Source of the DNA: Nocardioides rotundus
Lineage (GTDB): Bacteria; Actinomycetota; Actinomycetes; Propionibacteriales; Nocardioidaceae
Direction: 5' to 3'
Assembly: GCF_019931675.1 (NCBI RefSeq)
Contig: NZ_CP082922.1
Span: forward strand, 62,001-126,000
Length of the DNA: 64,000 bases
Shown: piece after piece, positions 1-7,813 of the stretch
Position numbering within the stretch: the stretch's first letter is position 1
Layout: the number at the start of each line of letters is the position of its first letter
Translations under genes and position numbers: made by a program
The notes under the pieces: model-generated
The model's input: only the letters and a program-made list of their open reading frames with translations
Databases searched by the model: none
What the model was told of the DNA's origin: nothing

Positions 1-1386
1 GGCCTGATGTTCTGGGGCGTCGCCGAGCCGCTGACCCACCTCAACACGCCGCCGATGGGGATGGCCCAGCCGGGCAGCCGCGAGGCCGCGCAGCTGGCGA
101 TGGAGTACTCCTTCTTCCACTGGGGCTTCCACCCCTGGTCGATGTATGCCGTGATCGGCCTGGCGATCGGCTACTTCGCCTACCGCAAGGGCTACGGCAA
201 CCTGGTGTCGGCGACCTTCCGGCCGCTGTTGGGCGACCGGGTCTCCGAGGGACCCGGCAAGGCGATCGACATCATCGCCATCTTCGCCACCCTGTTCGGC
301 TCCGCCACCTCGCTCGGCCTCGGCGCCCTGCAGATCACCGGCGGCATCGACAACGTCTTCGGTGGCACCTCCGGCGCGGTGATGGCGGTCATCGTCATCT
401 GGATCCTGGTCGCCTGCTTCGTGGTCTCCGCGGTCACCGGCATCGAGCGCGGCATCCAGTTCCTCTCCAACGCCAACGCGATCGCCGCGGCCCTGCTCGC
501 GTTCTTCCTCTTCGTGGTCGGCCCGACCGTGTTCATCCTCGGCACCTTCACCGAGTCGCTGGGCGGCTACCTCACCCAGCTGCCGACGATGAGCTTCCGC
601 GCGGGCATCTTCGAGGACGCGAGTTGGATCAACGGCTGGACCGTCTTCTACTGGGCCTGGTGGATCAGCTGGACCCCCTTCGTCGGCATGTTCATCGCCC
701 GGATCTCCAAGGGCCGCAGCATCCGGCAGTTCGTGGTCTACGTGATCTTGATGCCGAGCCTGGTCTCGTTCATCTGGTTCTCGATCATGGCCGGGTCCGC
801 CTTCGACCTGCAGCTGAACAAGGGCATGAACCTGGGCAAGGTCCTCACCGACGCCGGCACCGAGGGCGTCTTCTTCGAGGTGCTCCGGGAGTATCCGCTC
901 GCCTCGGTCACGGTGGTGCTCGCGGTCTTCCTGGTGGCGATCTTCTTCATCACCGGAGCCGACTCCGCGTCGATCGTGATGGGCATGCTCTCCCAGAACG
1001 GTCAGGAGGAGCCCAAGCGCTGGCTGATCATCTTCTGGGGCGCCGCGCAGGGCGCGGTCGCCTCGGTGCTGCTGTGGTCGGGTGGTGACGACCTTCAGGT
1101 CGGCCTGCTCGCGCTGCAGACCCTGGTGATCATCGTCGCCGGCCCGTTCATGCTGGTGATCATCGCGATGTGCGTCTCGCTGATGAAGGCGCTGCGCCAG
1201 GAGCCCTACGAGTCGACGCTCCCCGCGCGGGTACGCCGAGCCGTGGTGCACGCGCAGGAGCAGGACCTCATCGCCCAGCAGTCGGTCGCGCTGGCCGCGC
1301 TGGGGCATGAGTACGACGAGGACGAGCTCAACGGCACCGGCTCCACCGACGACGAGGAGTCCACCGACACCACACGTCGGAGCTGA
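1..1386 (+). CDS. BCCT family (glycine betaine/carnitine/choline) transporter, 5' end cut by the window
   Basis: This is a secondary transporter of the inner membrane that takes up quaternary amines with sodium or proton coupling. The reading frame is open from base 1, so the N terminus lies outside the window and 461 residues are seen. The first residues (FWGVAEPL) and the tryptophan-rich stretch WAWWISWTPFVG followed by GMFIARISKGRSIRQF are hallmarks of the family. About ten hydrophobic segments remain, and the acidic cytoplasmic tail (about 60 residues) resembles regulatory tails of betaine carriers. A dimethylglycine/sarcosine dehydrogenase and ETF genes follow, which favours glycine betaine or a related methylamine as substrate. 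The exact substrate is inference. Confidence 0.9.
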   Translation, partial: GLMFWGVAEPLTHLNTPPMGMAQPGSREAAQLAMEYSFFHWGFHPWSMYAVIGLAIGYFAYRKGYGNLVSATFRPLLGDRVSEGPGKAIDIIAIFATLFGSATSLGLGALQITGGIDNVFGGTSGAVMAVIVIWILVACFVVSAVTGIERGIQFLSNANAIAAALLAFFLFVVGPTVFILGTFTESLGGYLTQLPTMSFRAGIFEDASWINGWTVFYWAWWISWTPFVGMFIARISKGRSIRQFVVYVILMPSLVSFIWFSIMAGSAFDLQLNKGMNLGKVLTDAGTEGVFFEVLREYPLASVTVVLAVFLVAIFFITGADSASIVMGMLSQNGQEEPKRWLIIFWGAAQGAVASVLLWSGGDDLQVGLLALQTLVIIVAGPFMLVIIAMCVSLMKALRQEPYESTLPARVRRAVVHAQEQDLIAQQSVALAALGHEYDEDELNGTGSTDDEESTDTTRRS

Positions 1387-1403
1387 CGCCCAGCACGATC
1401 CCT

Positions 1404-1442
1404 CGACGGCCGGTCGCACCCCCGTGGTGCGGCCGGCCGTCG
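1404..1442 (+). terminator. Intrinsic terminator after the BCCT gene
   Basis: A 17-bp stem (left arm 1404-1420, right arm 1426-1442) with one G-T wobble closes over the 5-nt loop CCCGT, 17 bases after the transporter stop codon. There is no clear T tract, which is usual in high-GC actinobacteria. Confidence 0.75.
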
Positions 1443-1728
1443 TCGTTGTCGGCGGCCACCCGACTCTTGCGTGAGCGGGCCGGTGAGCCGTTCCTCATGC
1501 ATGGGATCAACCTCGCCGAGGTGCTGGTCGGCGGAGTGGGGGTCGGCCGTGGGCAGGAGCTGCTCGCGGCCGTCGCGCGGTCCCGCCACCTCGAGGTCGT
1601 GCCCGCCTGATCTCGGTCGGGCCGCGGATGGCCGCAACGGACTTGACCACGGAGCGCCGTCCTCGTCCTTCGGCAGGGACGTCATACGAACCGGGGAACC
1701 GCTTCCACAGTTCGGATGACGTTGTGGC
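1443..1728. other. Non-coding stretch upstream of the dehydrogenase operon
   Basis: This part of the 488-bp gap between the transporter and the dehydrogenase gene holds open frames on both strands, but none has a credible ribosome binding site, domain or codon pattern. I see no RNA gene in it. The gap ends in a family A repeat and a promoter/operator region, listed separately. Confidence 0.5.
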
Positions 1729-1772
1729 GGTGGTCTCGACAGGCTCGACCGGCGAAAAGGGCTCGACCGGCG
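1729..1772 (+). repeat. Family A interspersed repeat, copy 1 (intergenic)
   Basis: The sequence GGTGGTCTCGACAGGCTCGA begins a GGCTCGACC element that occurs twice here (CTCGACCGGCG at two positions). The same element recurs inside a reductase gene (8017-8067) and at the start of the carboxylase alpha gene (29271-29319). This copy lies just upstream of the dehydrogenase promoter. Confidence 0.75.
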
Positions 1773-1785
1773 GTGGACTGATCTC

Positions 1786-1852
1786 TTGACAGCGCCCACT
1801 CACCCCGAGGACGATGTTTCGTATCGTGAAGCACGTTGCAAGATACGCAACG
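1786..1852 (+). promoter_or_regulatory. Promoter and inverted-repeat operator of the dehydrogenase-ETF operon
   Basis: A TTGACA -35 box (1786-1791) is followed at 18 bp by GACGAT (1810-1815) as a possible -10. Downstream lies the inverted repeat CGTTGC-N7-GCAACG (1834-1852), interleaved with a second pair, CGTATC and GATACG (1820-1825 and 1842-1847). This looks like a repressor or substrate-responsive operator between promoter and start codon. The regulator is not in the window. Confidence 0.45.
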
Positions 1853-1874
1853 AACGGCCTGAGGGAGACGTGGC

Positions 1875-4409
1875 ATGGCTGAGGTTCCGAGCAGCGCCAA
1901 GTGCGTGGTGATCGGCGCGGGCATCGTCGGCAACAGCCTGGTGTGGCACCTGGCCGACCTGGGCTGGCGCGACATCGTGCAGATCGACAAGGGAGCGCTG
2001 CCCAACCCGGGCGGCTCGACCGGTCACGCGTCGAACTTCATCTTCCCCGTGGACCACTCCCGGGAGATGACCGACCTGACCCAGGACTCGGTCCGGCAGT
2101 ACCAGGAGATGGACGTCTTCACCCGGTCCGGCGGCTTCGAGATCGCCCGGACCGAAGAGCGGATGGAGGAGCTGCGGCGGCGGATGTCCAGCGCGAAGGC
2201 GTGGGGCATCGAGGCCGAGCTGGTCGACCCCGCCTTCGTCCAGGAGAAGGTGCCCTTCATCGAGACCGACCAGTTCATCGGCGGCTTCTGGTGCCCCACG
2301 GTCGGCGTCGTCGACAGCCTGCGCGCCGGCACGATCATGCGCGAGCGGGCGATGGAGCTGGGCGCCCTGACCGTCGTACCCAACGCGGAGGTCACCGGCC
2401 TCGACGTCGAGGGCGAGGGCGAGGATCGGCGGATCACCCGGGTGCGCACCGACAAGGGCGACATCGAGGCGGAGTACGTCGTCATCGCCTCGGGCGTGTG
2501 GAGCCCCAAGCTCGGCGACATGGCCGGCATCAAGATCCCGCTCACCCCCGCGGTGCACCAGATGATCTCCGTCGGCCCCTGCCCGCAGCTGGTCGAGACC
2601 GAGGGTGAGATCACCTTCCCGATCGTGCGCGACATGGACACCTTCTGCTACGAGCGGCAGCACGGCGCCGACATGGAGGTCGGCTCGTATGCCCACCGCC
2701 CGATCCTGATGGAGCCCGAGGACATCCCCTCCATCGAGCAGGCCAAGCTCAGCCCGACCGAGATGCCCTTCACCGAGGAGGACTTCGACCCGCAGCTGGA
2801 GCAGGCCTTCGAGCTGATGCCGGACCTGCTCGGGGCCGAGGGCGCGGAGATCCGCTACGCCATCAACGGGCTGCTCTCGCTCACCGCGGACGGCATGCCG
2901 ATCCTCGGCGAGTCCGACGTGCGCGGCCTCTGGGTCGCCGCGGCGATCTGGATCAAGGAGGGCCCCGGCACCGGTCGCGCGGTCGCGGAGTGGATGGTCC
3001 GCGGCTGGTCCGACATCGACGTCTCGCACTCCGACATCGCCCGCTTCCACGCCCACGAGGGCGACCGGGCGCACGTGAAGGCGCGGGCCGACGAGTCGTT
3101 CAACAAGACCTACGGCATCGTCCACCCCGCCGAGCAGTACGCCTCGGACCGCGGCCTGCGGAAGTCGCCGATGTATGACTCCCAGGAGTCGCTGGGTGCC
3201 GTCTTCTACGAGACCGTCGGCTGGGAGCGGCCGTTCTGGTACGAGTCCAACGCCGGCCTGGTGGAGAAGTACGGCGACGCCGTGATGCCGCGCGAGCACG
3301 AGTGGGACGCCCGCTGGTGGAGCCCGGTGATCAACGCCGAGCACCTCGCGATGCGCGAGAACGCCGGGGTCATCGACCTCTCCGCGTTCTGCATCTTCGA
3401 CATCAGCGGCCCGGGGGCGCTCGCCTCGGTGCAGCAGACCTGCCTGGCGCAGTGCGACGTGCCGGTCGGGAAGGTGATCTACACCCCCGTCCTCGACGAC
3501 CGCGGCGGCTTCAAGTCCGACCTCACCGTGATGCGGCTGGGCGAGGAGGAGTTCCGGGTCGTCACCGGCGGCGCGCACGGGATGGCCGACCGCAAGTGGT
3601 TCCGCGACCACCTGGCGCCCGACGCCACCCTCACCGACCGCACCGACGAGCTCTCCACGATCGGCCTGTGGGGCCCGAAGGCCCGCGACATCCTCGCCTC
3701 GCTGACCGCCGACGACGTGAGCGGCGACGGCTTCGGGATGCTCACCTGCCGGGAGATCACGGTCAAGGGCGTCGACTCGCCGGTCCTCGCGTCGCGGATC
3801 TCCTACGTCGGCGATCTCGGCTGGGAGCTCTACGTGCCGATGGCGCACGCGGCCGCCCTGTGGGAGGCCCTGCTGACCGCGGGCCGCGAGCACGGCGCCG
3901 TACCTGTCGGGATCGGCGTCTATGGCACGACCGGCCGGATCGAGAAGGGCTACCGCGCCTTCGGCGCCGAGCTGGACGCCGAGCGCAGCGTGGTCGAGGC
4001 GGGGATGCAGCGGCCGAAGGTGAAGGCCGCCGACTTCGTCGGCAAGGAGGCCTACGTCGCCGCCCGCGAGGCCCTGGAGAACGGCGGCCCCGCGACGGTG
4101 CTGTGCACGATGACGGTCGACGACCACACGTCCGCCTCGGGCGTGAAGCGCTACATGCTCGGCGGGGAGCCGATCATGACCCGCGACGGGGAGCCCATCA
4201 CCGACGGTCACGGCCACCGGCCCTATGTGACGTCGGCCGGGTCGGCGCCCAGCCTGGGCAAGCACGTGCTGATGGCCTACCTGCCGCCGGAGCACGCCAC
4301 GGTCGGGAACGAGCTGGCCGTCTCCTACATGGAGGAGCTCTACCCGGTGACCGTCGGATCGGTCGACAGCACGGCGCTGTTCGACCCCGAGAACGAGCGG
4401 ATGCGGTGA
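1875..4409 (+). CDS. FAD-dependent dimethylglycine/sarcosine dehydrogenase with GcvT domains
   Basis: The 844-residue protein has the dimethylglycine oxidase/dehydrogenase architecture. An N-terminal Rossmann FAD domain (GAGIVGNSLVWHL, residues about 10-22) is followed by the STGHASNF region, whose histidine corresponds to the flavin-linking residue of the family, then a FAO_M-like middle domain, and then GcvT and GcvT C-terminal barrel domains (from about residue 430) that pass the released methyl group to tetrahydrofolate. The expected reaction is oxidative N-demethylation of dimethylglycine or sarcosine. Genes for both ETF subunits follow directly (1-bp gap), so electrons probably go to ETF rather than oxygen. 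The start has a GGGAG site upstream. Which of the two substrates is used cannot be decided here. Confidence 0.88.
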   Translation: MAEVPSSAKCVVIGAGIVGNSLVWHLADLGWRDIVQIDKGALPNPGGSTGHASNFIFPVDHSREMTDLTQDSVRQYQEMDVFTRSGGFEIARTEERMEELRRRMSSAKAWGIEAELVDPAFVQEKVPFIETDQFIGGFWCPTVGVVDSLRAGTIMRERAMELGALTVVPNAEVTGLDVEGEGEDRRITRVRTDKGDIEAEYVVIASGVWSPKLGDMAGIKIPLTPAVHQMISVGPCPQLVETEGEITFPIVRDMDTFCYERQHGADMEVGSYAHRPILMEPEDIPSIEQAKLSPTEMPFTEEDFDPQLEQAFELMPDLLGAEGAEIRYAINGLLSLTADGMPILGESDVRGLWVAAAIWIKEGPGTGRAVAEWMVRGWSDIDVSHSDIARFHAHEGDRAHVKARADESFNKTYGIVHPAEQYASDRGLRKSPMYDSQESLGAVFYETVGWERPFWYESNAGLVEKYGDAVMPREHEWDARWWSPVINAEHLAMRENAGVIDLSAFCIFDISGPGALASVQQTCLAQCDVPVGKVIYTPVLDDRGGFKSDLTVMRLGEEEFRVVTGGAHGMADRKWFRDHLAPDATLTDRTDELSTIGLWGPKARDILASLTADDVSGDGFGMLTCREITVKGVDSPVLASRISYVGDLGWELYVPMAHAAALWEALLTAGREHGAVPVGIGVYGTTGRIEKGYRAFGAELDAERSVVEAGMQRPKVKAADFVGKEAYVAAREALENGGPATVLCTMTVDDHTSASGVKRYMLGGEPIMTRDGEPITDGHGHRPYVTSAGSAPSLGKHVLMAYLPPEHATVGNELAVSYMEELYPVTVGSVDSTALFDPENERMR

Positions 4410-4410
4410 C

Positions 4411-5181
4411 ATGACCGACGTACTCGTCTGCCTCAAGCGGGTGCCGGACTCCAGCAGCGAGGTGGTGCTCACCCCGGACGCCCAGGCGGTCGACGGCCGC
4501 TTCAGCGGCTGGACGGTGAGCCCGCACGAGAACTGCGCGGTGGAGCTGGCGATCCGGATCGCCCAGGACACCGGCGGGTCGGCGACCGTGCTGACCCTCG
4601 GCCCCGAGGACGCGGTCGACCAGCTGCGCGGGGCGCTCGCGCTCGGCTGCACCGGCGCGGTGCACATCGTGGCCGAGAGCGCGGCCTACGGGCCGGCCGA
4701 CGTGGCGCGGGAGATCGCCGCCGTGGTGGCCTCGCACGAGGACGAGGGCCGGTCCTACGACCTGGTCCTGCTCGGCAACGACGCCTCCGACAGCGGCGAC
4801 TTCCAGGTCGGCGTGCGCCTCTCCTATCTGCTGGAGCGGCCGGTCGTGGGCGGGGTCAACCTGGTCACGGTCGAGGGTTCGGAGGTCACCGCGGTCGGCG
4901 AGGGCGCCGACGGCCGGGAGACCTACCAGGTTCCGCTGCCCGCGGTGGTCGCGGTGATGGAGGGCGGGGTCGACCCGCGCTACCCGACCGTGTCGGGGCG
5001 GATGAAGGCGAAGAAGATCGAGATCGAGACGCGGTCGCCCGTGGCCGAGCCGTCCGGCGCGGTGCGCCAGCGGCTGACTCTGCCGCCGCCCGCGCCGTCG
5101 TCGGTGCAGGTGCTCGGCGAAGGCGTGGAGGCGGTGCCCGCGCTGCGCGAGGTGCTGGTGAACCTGGGGGTGGTGAAGTGA
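4411..5181 (+). CDS. etfB: Electron transfer flavoprotein beta subunit
   Basis: This 256-residue protein begins MTDVLVCLKRVPDS, typical of EtfB, and keeps the adenine-nucleotide-binding layout including the HENCAVELAIRIA helix and a conserved VPLPAVVAVMEGG segment. With EtfA it forms a soluble cytoplasmic FAD carrier that accepts electrons from flavin dehydrogenases. It lies one base after the dehydrogenase stop codon and overlaps etfA by 4 bp, so all three are co-transcribed. The arrangement suggests an ETF pair dedicated to methylamine oxidation rather than the general fatty-acid ETF. An ETF-quinone oxidoreductase is not in the window. Confidence 0.93.
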   Translation: MTDVLVCLKRVPDSSSEVVLTPDAQAVDGRFSGWTVSPHENCAVELAIRIAQDTGGSATVLTLGPEDAVDQLRGALALGCTGAVHIVAESAAYGPADVAREIAAVVASHEDEGRSYDLVLLGNDASDSGDFQVGVRLSYLLERPVVGGVNLVTVEGSEVTAVGEGADGRETYQVPLPAVVAVMEGGVDPRYPTVSGRMKAKKIEIETRSPVAEPSGAVRQRLTLPPPAPSSVQVLGEGVEAVPALREVLVNLGVVK

Positions 5182-6143
5182 TCGTCGTACTGGTCGAGAC
5201 CGAGAACGACAGTGTCGCGGAGGTGTCGCTGGAGACGCTGACCTTCGCCCGCGGCCTGGGCGACGCCGGCGGCGGGATCCCCGTCGACGCGGTGGTCTGC
5301 GGCGCGCTGCCGGACTCCGTGGTGTCCGAGCTGGCGTCGGCCGGCGTGCGGACGGTCTACCACGCCGGCGGGCCGGACTTCGAGGCGTACGGCGGCGGCG
5401 CGTGGGCGTCGGCCGTGCAGGACGCGCGCGAGCAGGCCGGTGCGGTCGTGGTGACCGCGGCCGGGACCAACCGGGGCAACGAGGTGCTCGCGCACCTGGC
5501 GGCGCGGTGGGACGTGCCGATGGCGGCGAACGTGCTGTCCTTCGCCGGGCTCTCGCCGTTCACCGTCACCCGGCAGGTGATGGGCGGCGCGGCGCTGGAG
5601 GAGATGACGCTGAGCAAGCGACCGGCGGTGTTCTCGGTCGCCGGCCACGCCGTCCAGGCCTCGCCGGCCGGTGCGCAGGGCGACGCGTCGGTGGTGGAGC
5701 TGTCCCCCTCGCTCTCGGAGCGGGACCGGGTGGCGCGGGTGGCCTCGGCCTCCGGCGCCGACACCGGGGACGCGGACGGGCTCAAGGACGCCAAGGTCGT
5801 CGTGGGCGCCGGGCGCGGCGCCGGCGGGCCCGGCGGGTTCTCCGGGGTGGACGACTTGGCTTCGGCGCTCGGGGGCAAGGTCGGCGTCTCGCGGGTCGTC
5901 ACCTCCCTGGGTTGGCGGCCGCACCACGAGCAGGTCGGCCAGACCGGCACCCGGATCTCGCCCGACGTCTACGTCGCGTGCGGCATCTCCGGCGCGATCC
6001 AGCACTGGGCCGGCTGCGCTTCCTCCAAGGTGATCATCGCGGTCAACACCGACCCCGAGGCGCCGATGGTGACCAAGGCCGACTATGCGGTGATCGGGGA
6101 CATGCACGAGGTGATCCCCGCCCTCATGGAGTCGCTGCGCTGA
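5178..6143 (+). CDS. etfA: Electron transfer flavoprotein alpha subunit
   Basis: The 321-residue protein carries the EtfA C-terminal FAD-binding region, with GWRPHHEQVGQTG, then SPDVYVACGISGAIQHWAG and VNTDPEAPM, all family signatures. The GTG start overlaps the etfB stop as GTGA, which indicates translational coupling. It pairs with EtfB as the electron acceptor for the upstream dehydrogenase. The N-terminal third is less conserved than in housekeeping EtfA, which fits a specialised ETF. Confidence 0.93.
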   Translation: MIVVLVETENDSVAEVSLETLTFARGLGDAGGGIPVDAVVCGALPDSVVSELASAGVRTVYHAGGPDFEAYGGGAWASAVQDAREQAGAVVVTAAGTNRGNEVLAHLAARWDVPMAANVLSFAGLSPFTVTRQVMGGAALEEMTLSKRPAVFSVAGHAVQASPAGAQGDASVVELSPSLSERDRVARVASASGADTGDADGLKDAKVVVGAGRGAGGPGGFSGVDDLASALGGKVGVSRVVTSLGWRPHHEQVGQTGTRISPDVYVACGISGAIQHWAGCASSKVIIAVNTDPEAPMVTKADYAVIGDMHEVIPALMESLR

Positions 6144-6154
6144 CCCGTTCGCCA

Positions 6155-6488
6155 CCGGGCACTTGATGCACTCATATCTGGCCCGCCGGGCACTCGATGC
6201 ACCTAAGACTGGCCGACCGGGCACTTGATGCACCTAAGAACGCGCGACCGGGCAGTTGATGTCACTACAGGAGTCGGCGCGCCGCCGTACCCCTCCCGGC
6301 GGTGGGTCGCGATAACGACATCAAGTGCCCGGTCGACGGGCTTTTGCGTGCATGGAATGCCCGGTCGGCGGATTTTGGGTGCATCTGGTGCCTGGTGGAC
6401 CGGTGTTGAGTGCATGGATTGCCTGGTGGGCTGGTCTTGGGTGCATGGATTGCCTGGTGGGCTGGTCTTGAGTGCATGGATTGCCTGC
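6155..6488. repeat. Family C: two-armed array of ten 31-bp repeats in opposite orientations
   Basis: Four direct units (starting 6155, 6186, 6217, 6248), each 31 bp and beginning CCGGGCA with TTGATGCAC inside, run toward the centre. Six inverted units (6302-6332, 6333-6364, 6365-6395, 6396-6426, 6427-6457, 6458-6488) carry GTGCATGGATTGCC and run away from it. All units are 31 bp except one of 32. The central pair forms a 16-bp stem (6248-6263 with 6317-6332, one mismatch) around an inner CCGCCG/CGGCGG hairpin, which could terminate etfA transcription. The units touch each other without spacers, so this is not a CRISPR array. Right-hand units are more alike than left-hand ones. Confidence 0.85.
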
Positions 6489-6557
6489 TCGCCTACAGTT
6501 GAGCGCACATCGGCAGGGCGAGCCGCCCACGGAGTCCACGGGAGGGGGAGCCGGATC

Positions 6558-7793
6558 GTGCGTACCCGCGCCAGCGCCGCCGCGGCCGGCGCTCTGGTCG
6601 TGGCCCTGGTGGCGGCCGGGTGCGGGACCGACCCGCGTGAGACGGCGGCCGACCCCACCAGCAGCGGCGAGAGCAGCGCGGGCTCCGGCGAGTCGACCCC
6701 GGGAGACAGCGCACCGGACCGGCAGGGGAGCAGTGCGACCGCGGCGGCCGACCCCGAGCACGCGGTGAGCCCGCCGGGGCCGCGGACGGGCCGGCTCTAC
6801 CCCGACGACATGCTCGTCTTCAGTCGCAAGGCGCTCAGCGACGACATGGTCCAGCAGATCAAGGACCTCAAGGGCGTCGACGCGACGATGCGCTTCTCCA
6901 TGTCCCAGGTGCCGCTGGAGGACAAGGTCTACAACATCGCGGCGATCGACCCCGGGCGCTACCGCAACTGGACCGAGCAGGCCTCCGCCGACACCCAGGA
7001 GGTGTGGGACCGGGTGGCCGGCGGCGAGCTCGCGATCGACCCGGCGATCGGCCGCAAGCTCGCGGACAAGCAGGGATACCTGCGGCTGGGCAACGAGAAG
7101 GAGGCGCCGCAGATCCACATCGGCGCCTTCGCTCCCCAGGTCGACCAGATCACCGCGGTGGTCAACCCGACCTGGGCCGACTCGCTCGGGATGATCGAGA
7201 ACAACGCCATGCTCATCACCACCGGCAACACCGCGCCGGAGACGATCCGCCCGAAGATCCGCAAGATCGTCGGCGACACCGCCTCGGTCCTCTTCCTCGC
7301 GCCCGAGCTGGACATCACCGCGCAGCAGACCGCGTTCCTCACCGGCGGCTCGGTCGCGCAGGCGGTCGGCACGTTCAACTACACCGTCCTCGGCGGCGGT
7401 CGGATCCAGCCCGACCAGGCGTGGGTGGAGGCGAACATCCGCACCGAGGACGTGCCGATCCTCGGGCAGGTCACCTGCCACAAGGCGGTGCTCCCGCAGC
7501 TGCGCGCGGCCCTGCAGGAGATCCAGATGACCGGGCTGAGCGACGAGATCCGGCCCGAGGAGTACGCCGGCTGCTACTATCCGCGCTTCATCGCCGGCAG
7601 CACCTCGCTCTCGCTGCACTCCTTCGGGATCGCCCTCGACCTCAACACCTCCACCAACCAGCGCGGGGTCGCCGGCGACATGGACCGCCAGGTCGTCGCG
7701 ATCTTCAAGAAGTGGGGCTTCGCCTGGGGCGGCGACTGGAACTACACCGACCCCATGCACTTCGAGATGAACGCGGTCGTCGAGGCGCGCTGA
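6558..7793 (+). CDS. Lipoprotein D-alanyl-D-alanine carboxypeptidase-like, M15 family
   Basis: The 411-residue protein starts at a GTG preceded by a GGGAGGGGGAG ribosome site. It has a lipoprotein signal (hydrophobic AAAAGALVVALVAAGCG with the lipobox cysteine near residue 22), then a low-complexity Ser/Gly/Glu linker of about 60 residues. The C-terminal 80 residues hold the zinc-binding M15 (VanY-like) motifs SLHSFGIALDLN and DPMHFEMN. It is probably anchored outside the membrane and trims peptidoglycan stem peptides. The region between the linker and the catalytic domain (about 200 residues) matches nothing I can name. The frame is also open upstream through the 31-bp repeats, but those codons are not credible. 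Confidence 0.8.
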   Translation: MRTRASAAAAGALVVALVAAGCGTDPRETAADPTSSGESSAGSGESTPGDSAPDRQGSSATAAADPEHAVSPPGPRTGRLYPDDMLVFSRKALSDDMVQQIKDLKGVDATMRFSMSQVPLEDKVYNIAAIDPGRYRNWTEQASADTQEVWDRVAGGELAIDPAIGRKLADKQGYLRLGNEKEAPQIHIGAFAPQVDQITAVVNPTWADSLGMIENNAMLITTGNTAPETIRPKIRKIVGDTASVLFLAPELDITAQQTAFLTGGSVAQAVGTFNYTVLGGGRIQPDQAWVEANIRTEDVPILGQVTCHKAVLPQLRAALQEIQMTGLSDEIRPEEYAGCYYPRFIAGSTSLSLHSFGIALDLNTSTNQRGVAGDMDRQVVAIFKKWGFAWGGDWNYTDPMHFEMNAVVEAR

Positions 7794-7801
7794 CCCGCGG
7801 C

Positions 7802-7807
7802 TAGCGT
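7802..7807 (+). promoter_or_regulatory. -10 element (TAGCGT) of a leaderless start
   Basis: TAGCGT lies 6 bases before the ATG at 7814, and no Shine-Dalgarno sequence is present. Transcription should start at or next to the start codon. Confidence 0.5.
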
Positions 7808-7813
7808 GGGCCC

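Noticed and set aside
1471-1719. 82-codon plus-strand frame in the gap after the BCCT gene
   Set aside because: It has no ribosome site, no -10 element at leaderless spacing, and an Arg/Ser/Pro-rich translation typical of shadow frames.
1800-4667. 955-codon open frame on the minus strand
   Set aside because: It is the antisense shadow of the dehydrogenase gene. The codon pattern is reversed and the translation is low-complexity with no domain.
6155-6488. CRISPR array
   Set aside because: The 31-bp units abut with no unique spacers, the two arms have opposite orientation and no cas genes are present.
6225-6557. N-terminal extension of the M15 lipoprotein through the 31-bp repeats
   Set aside because: The repeats are not frame-neutral, and a good signal peptide and ribosome site start at 6558.
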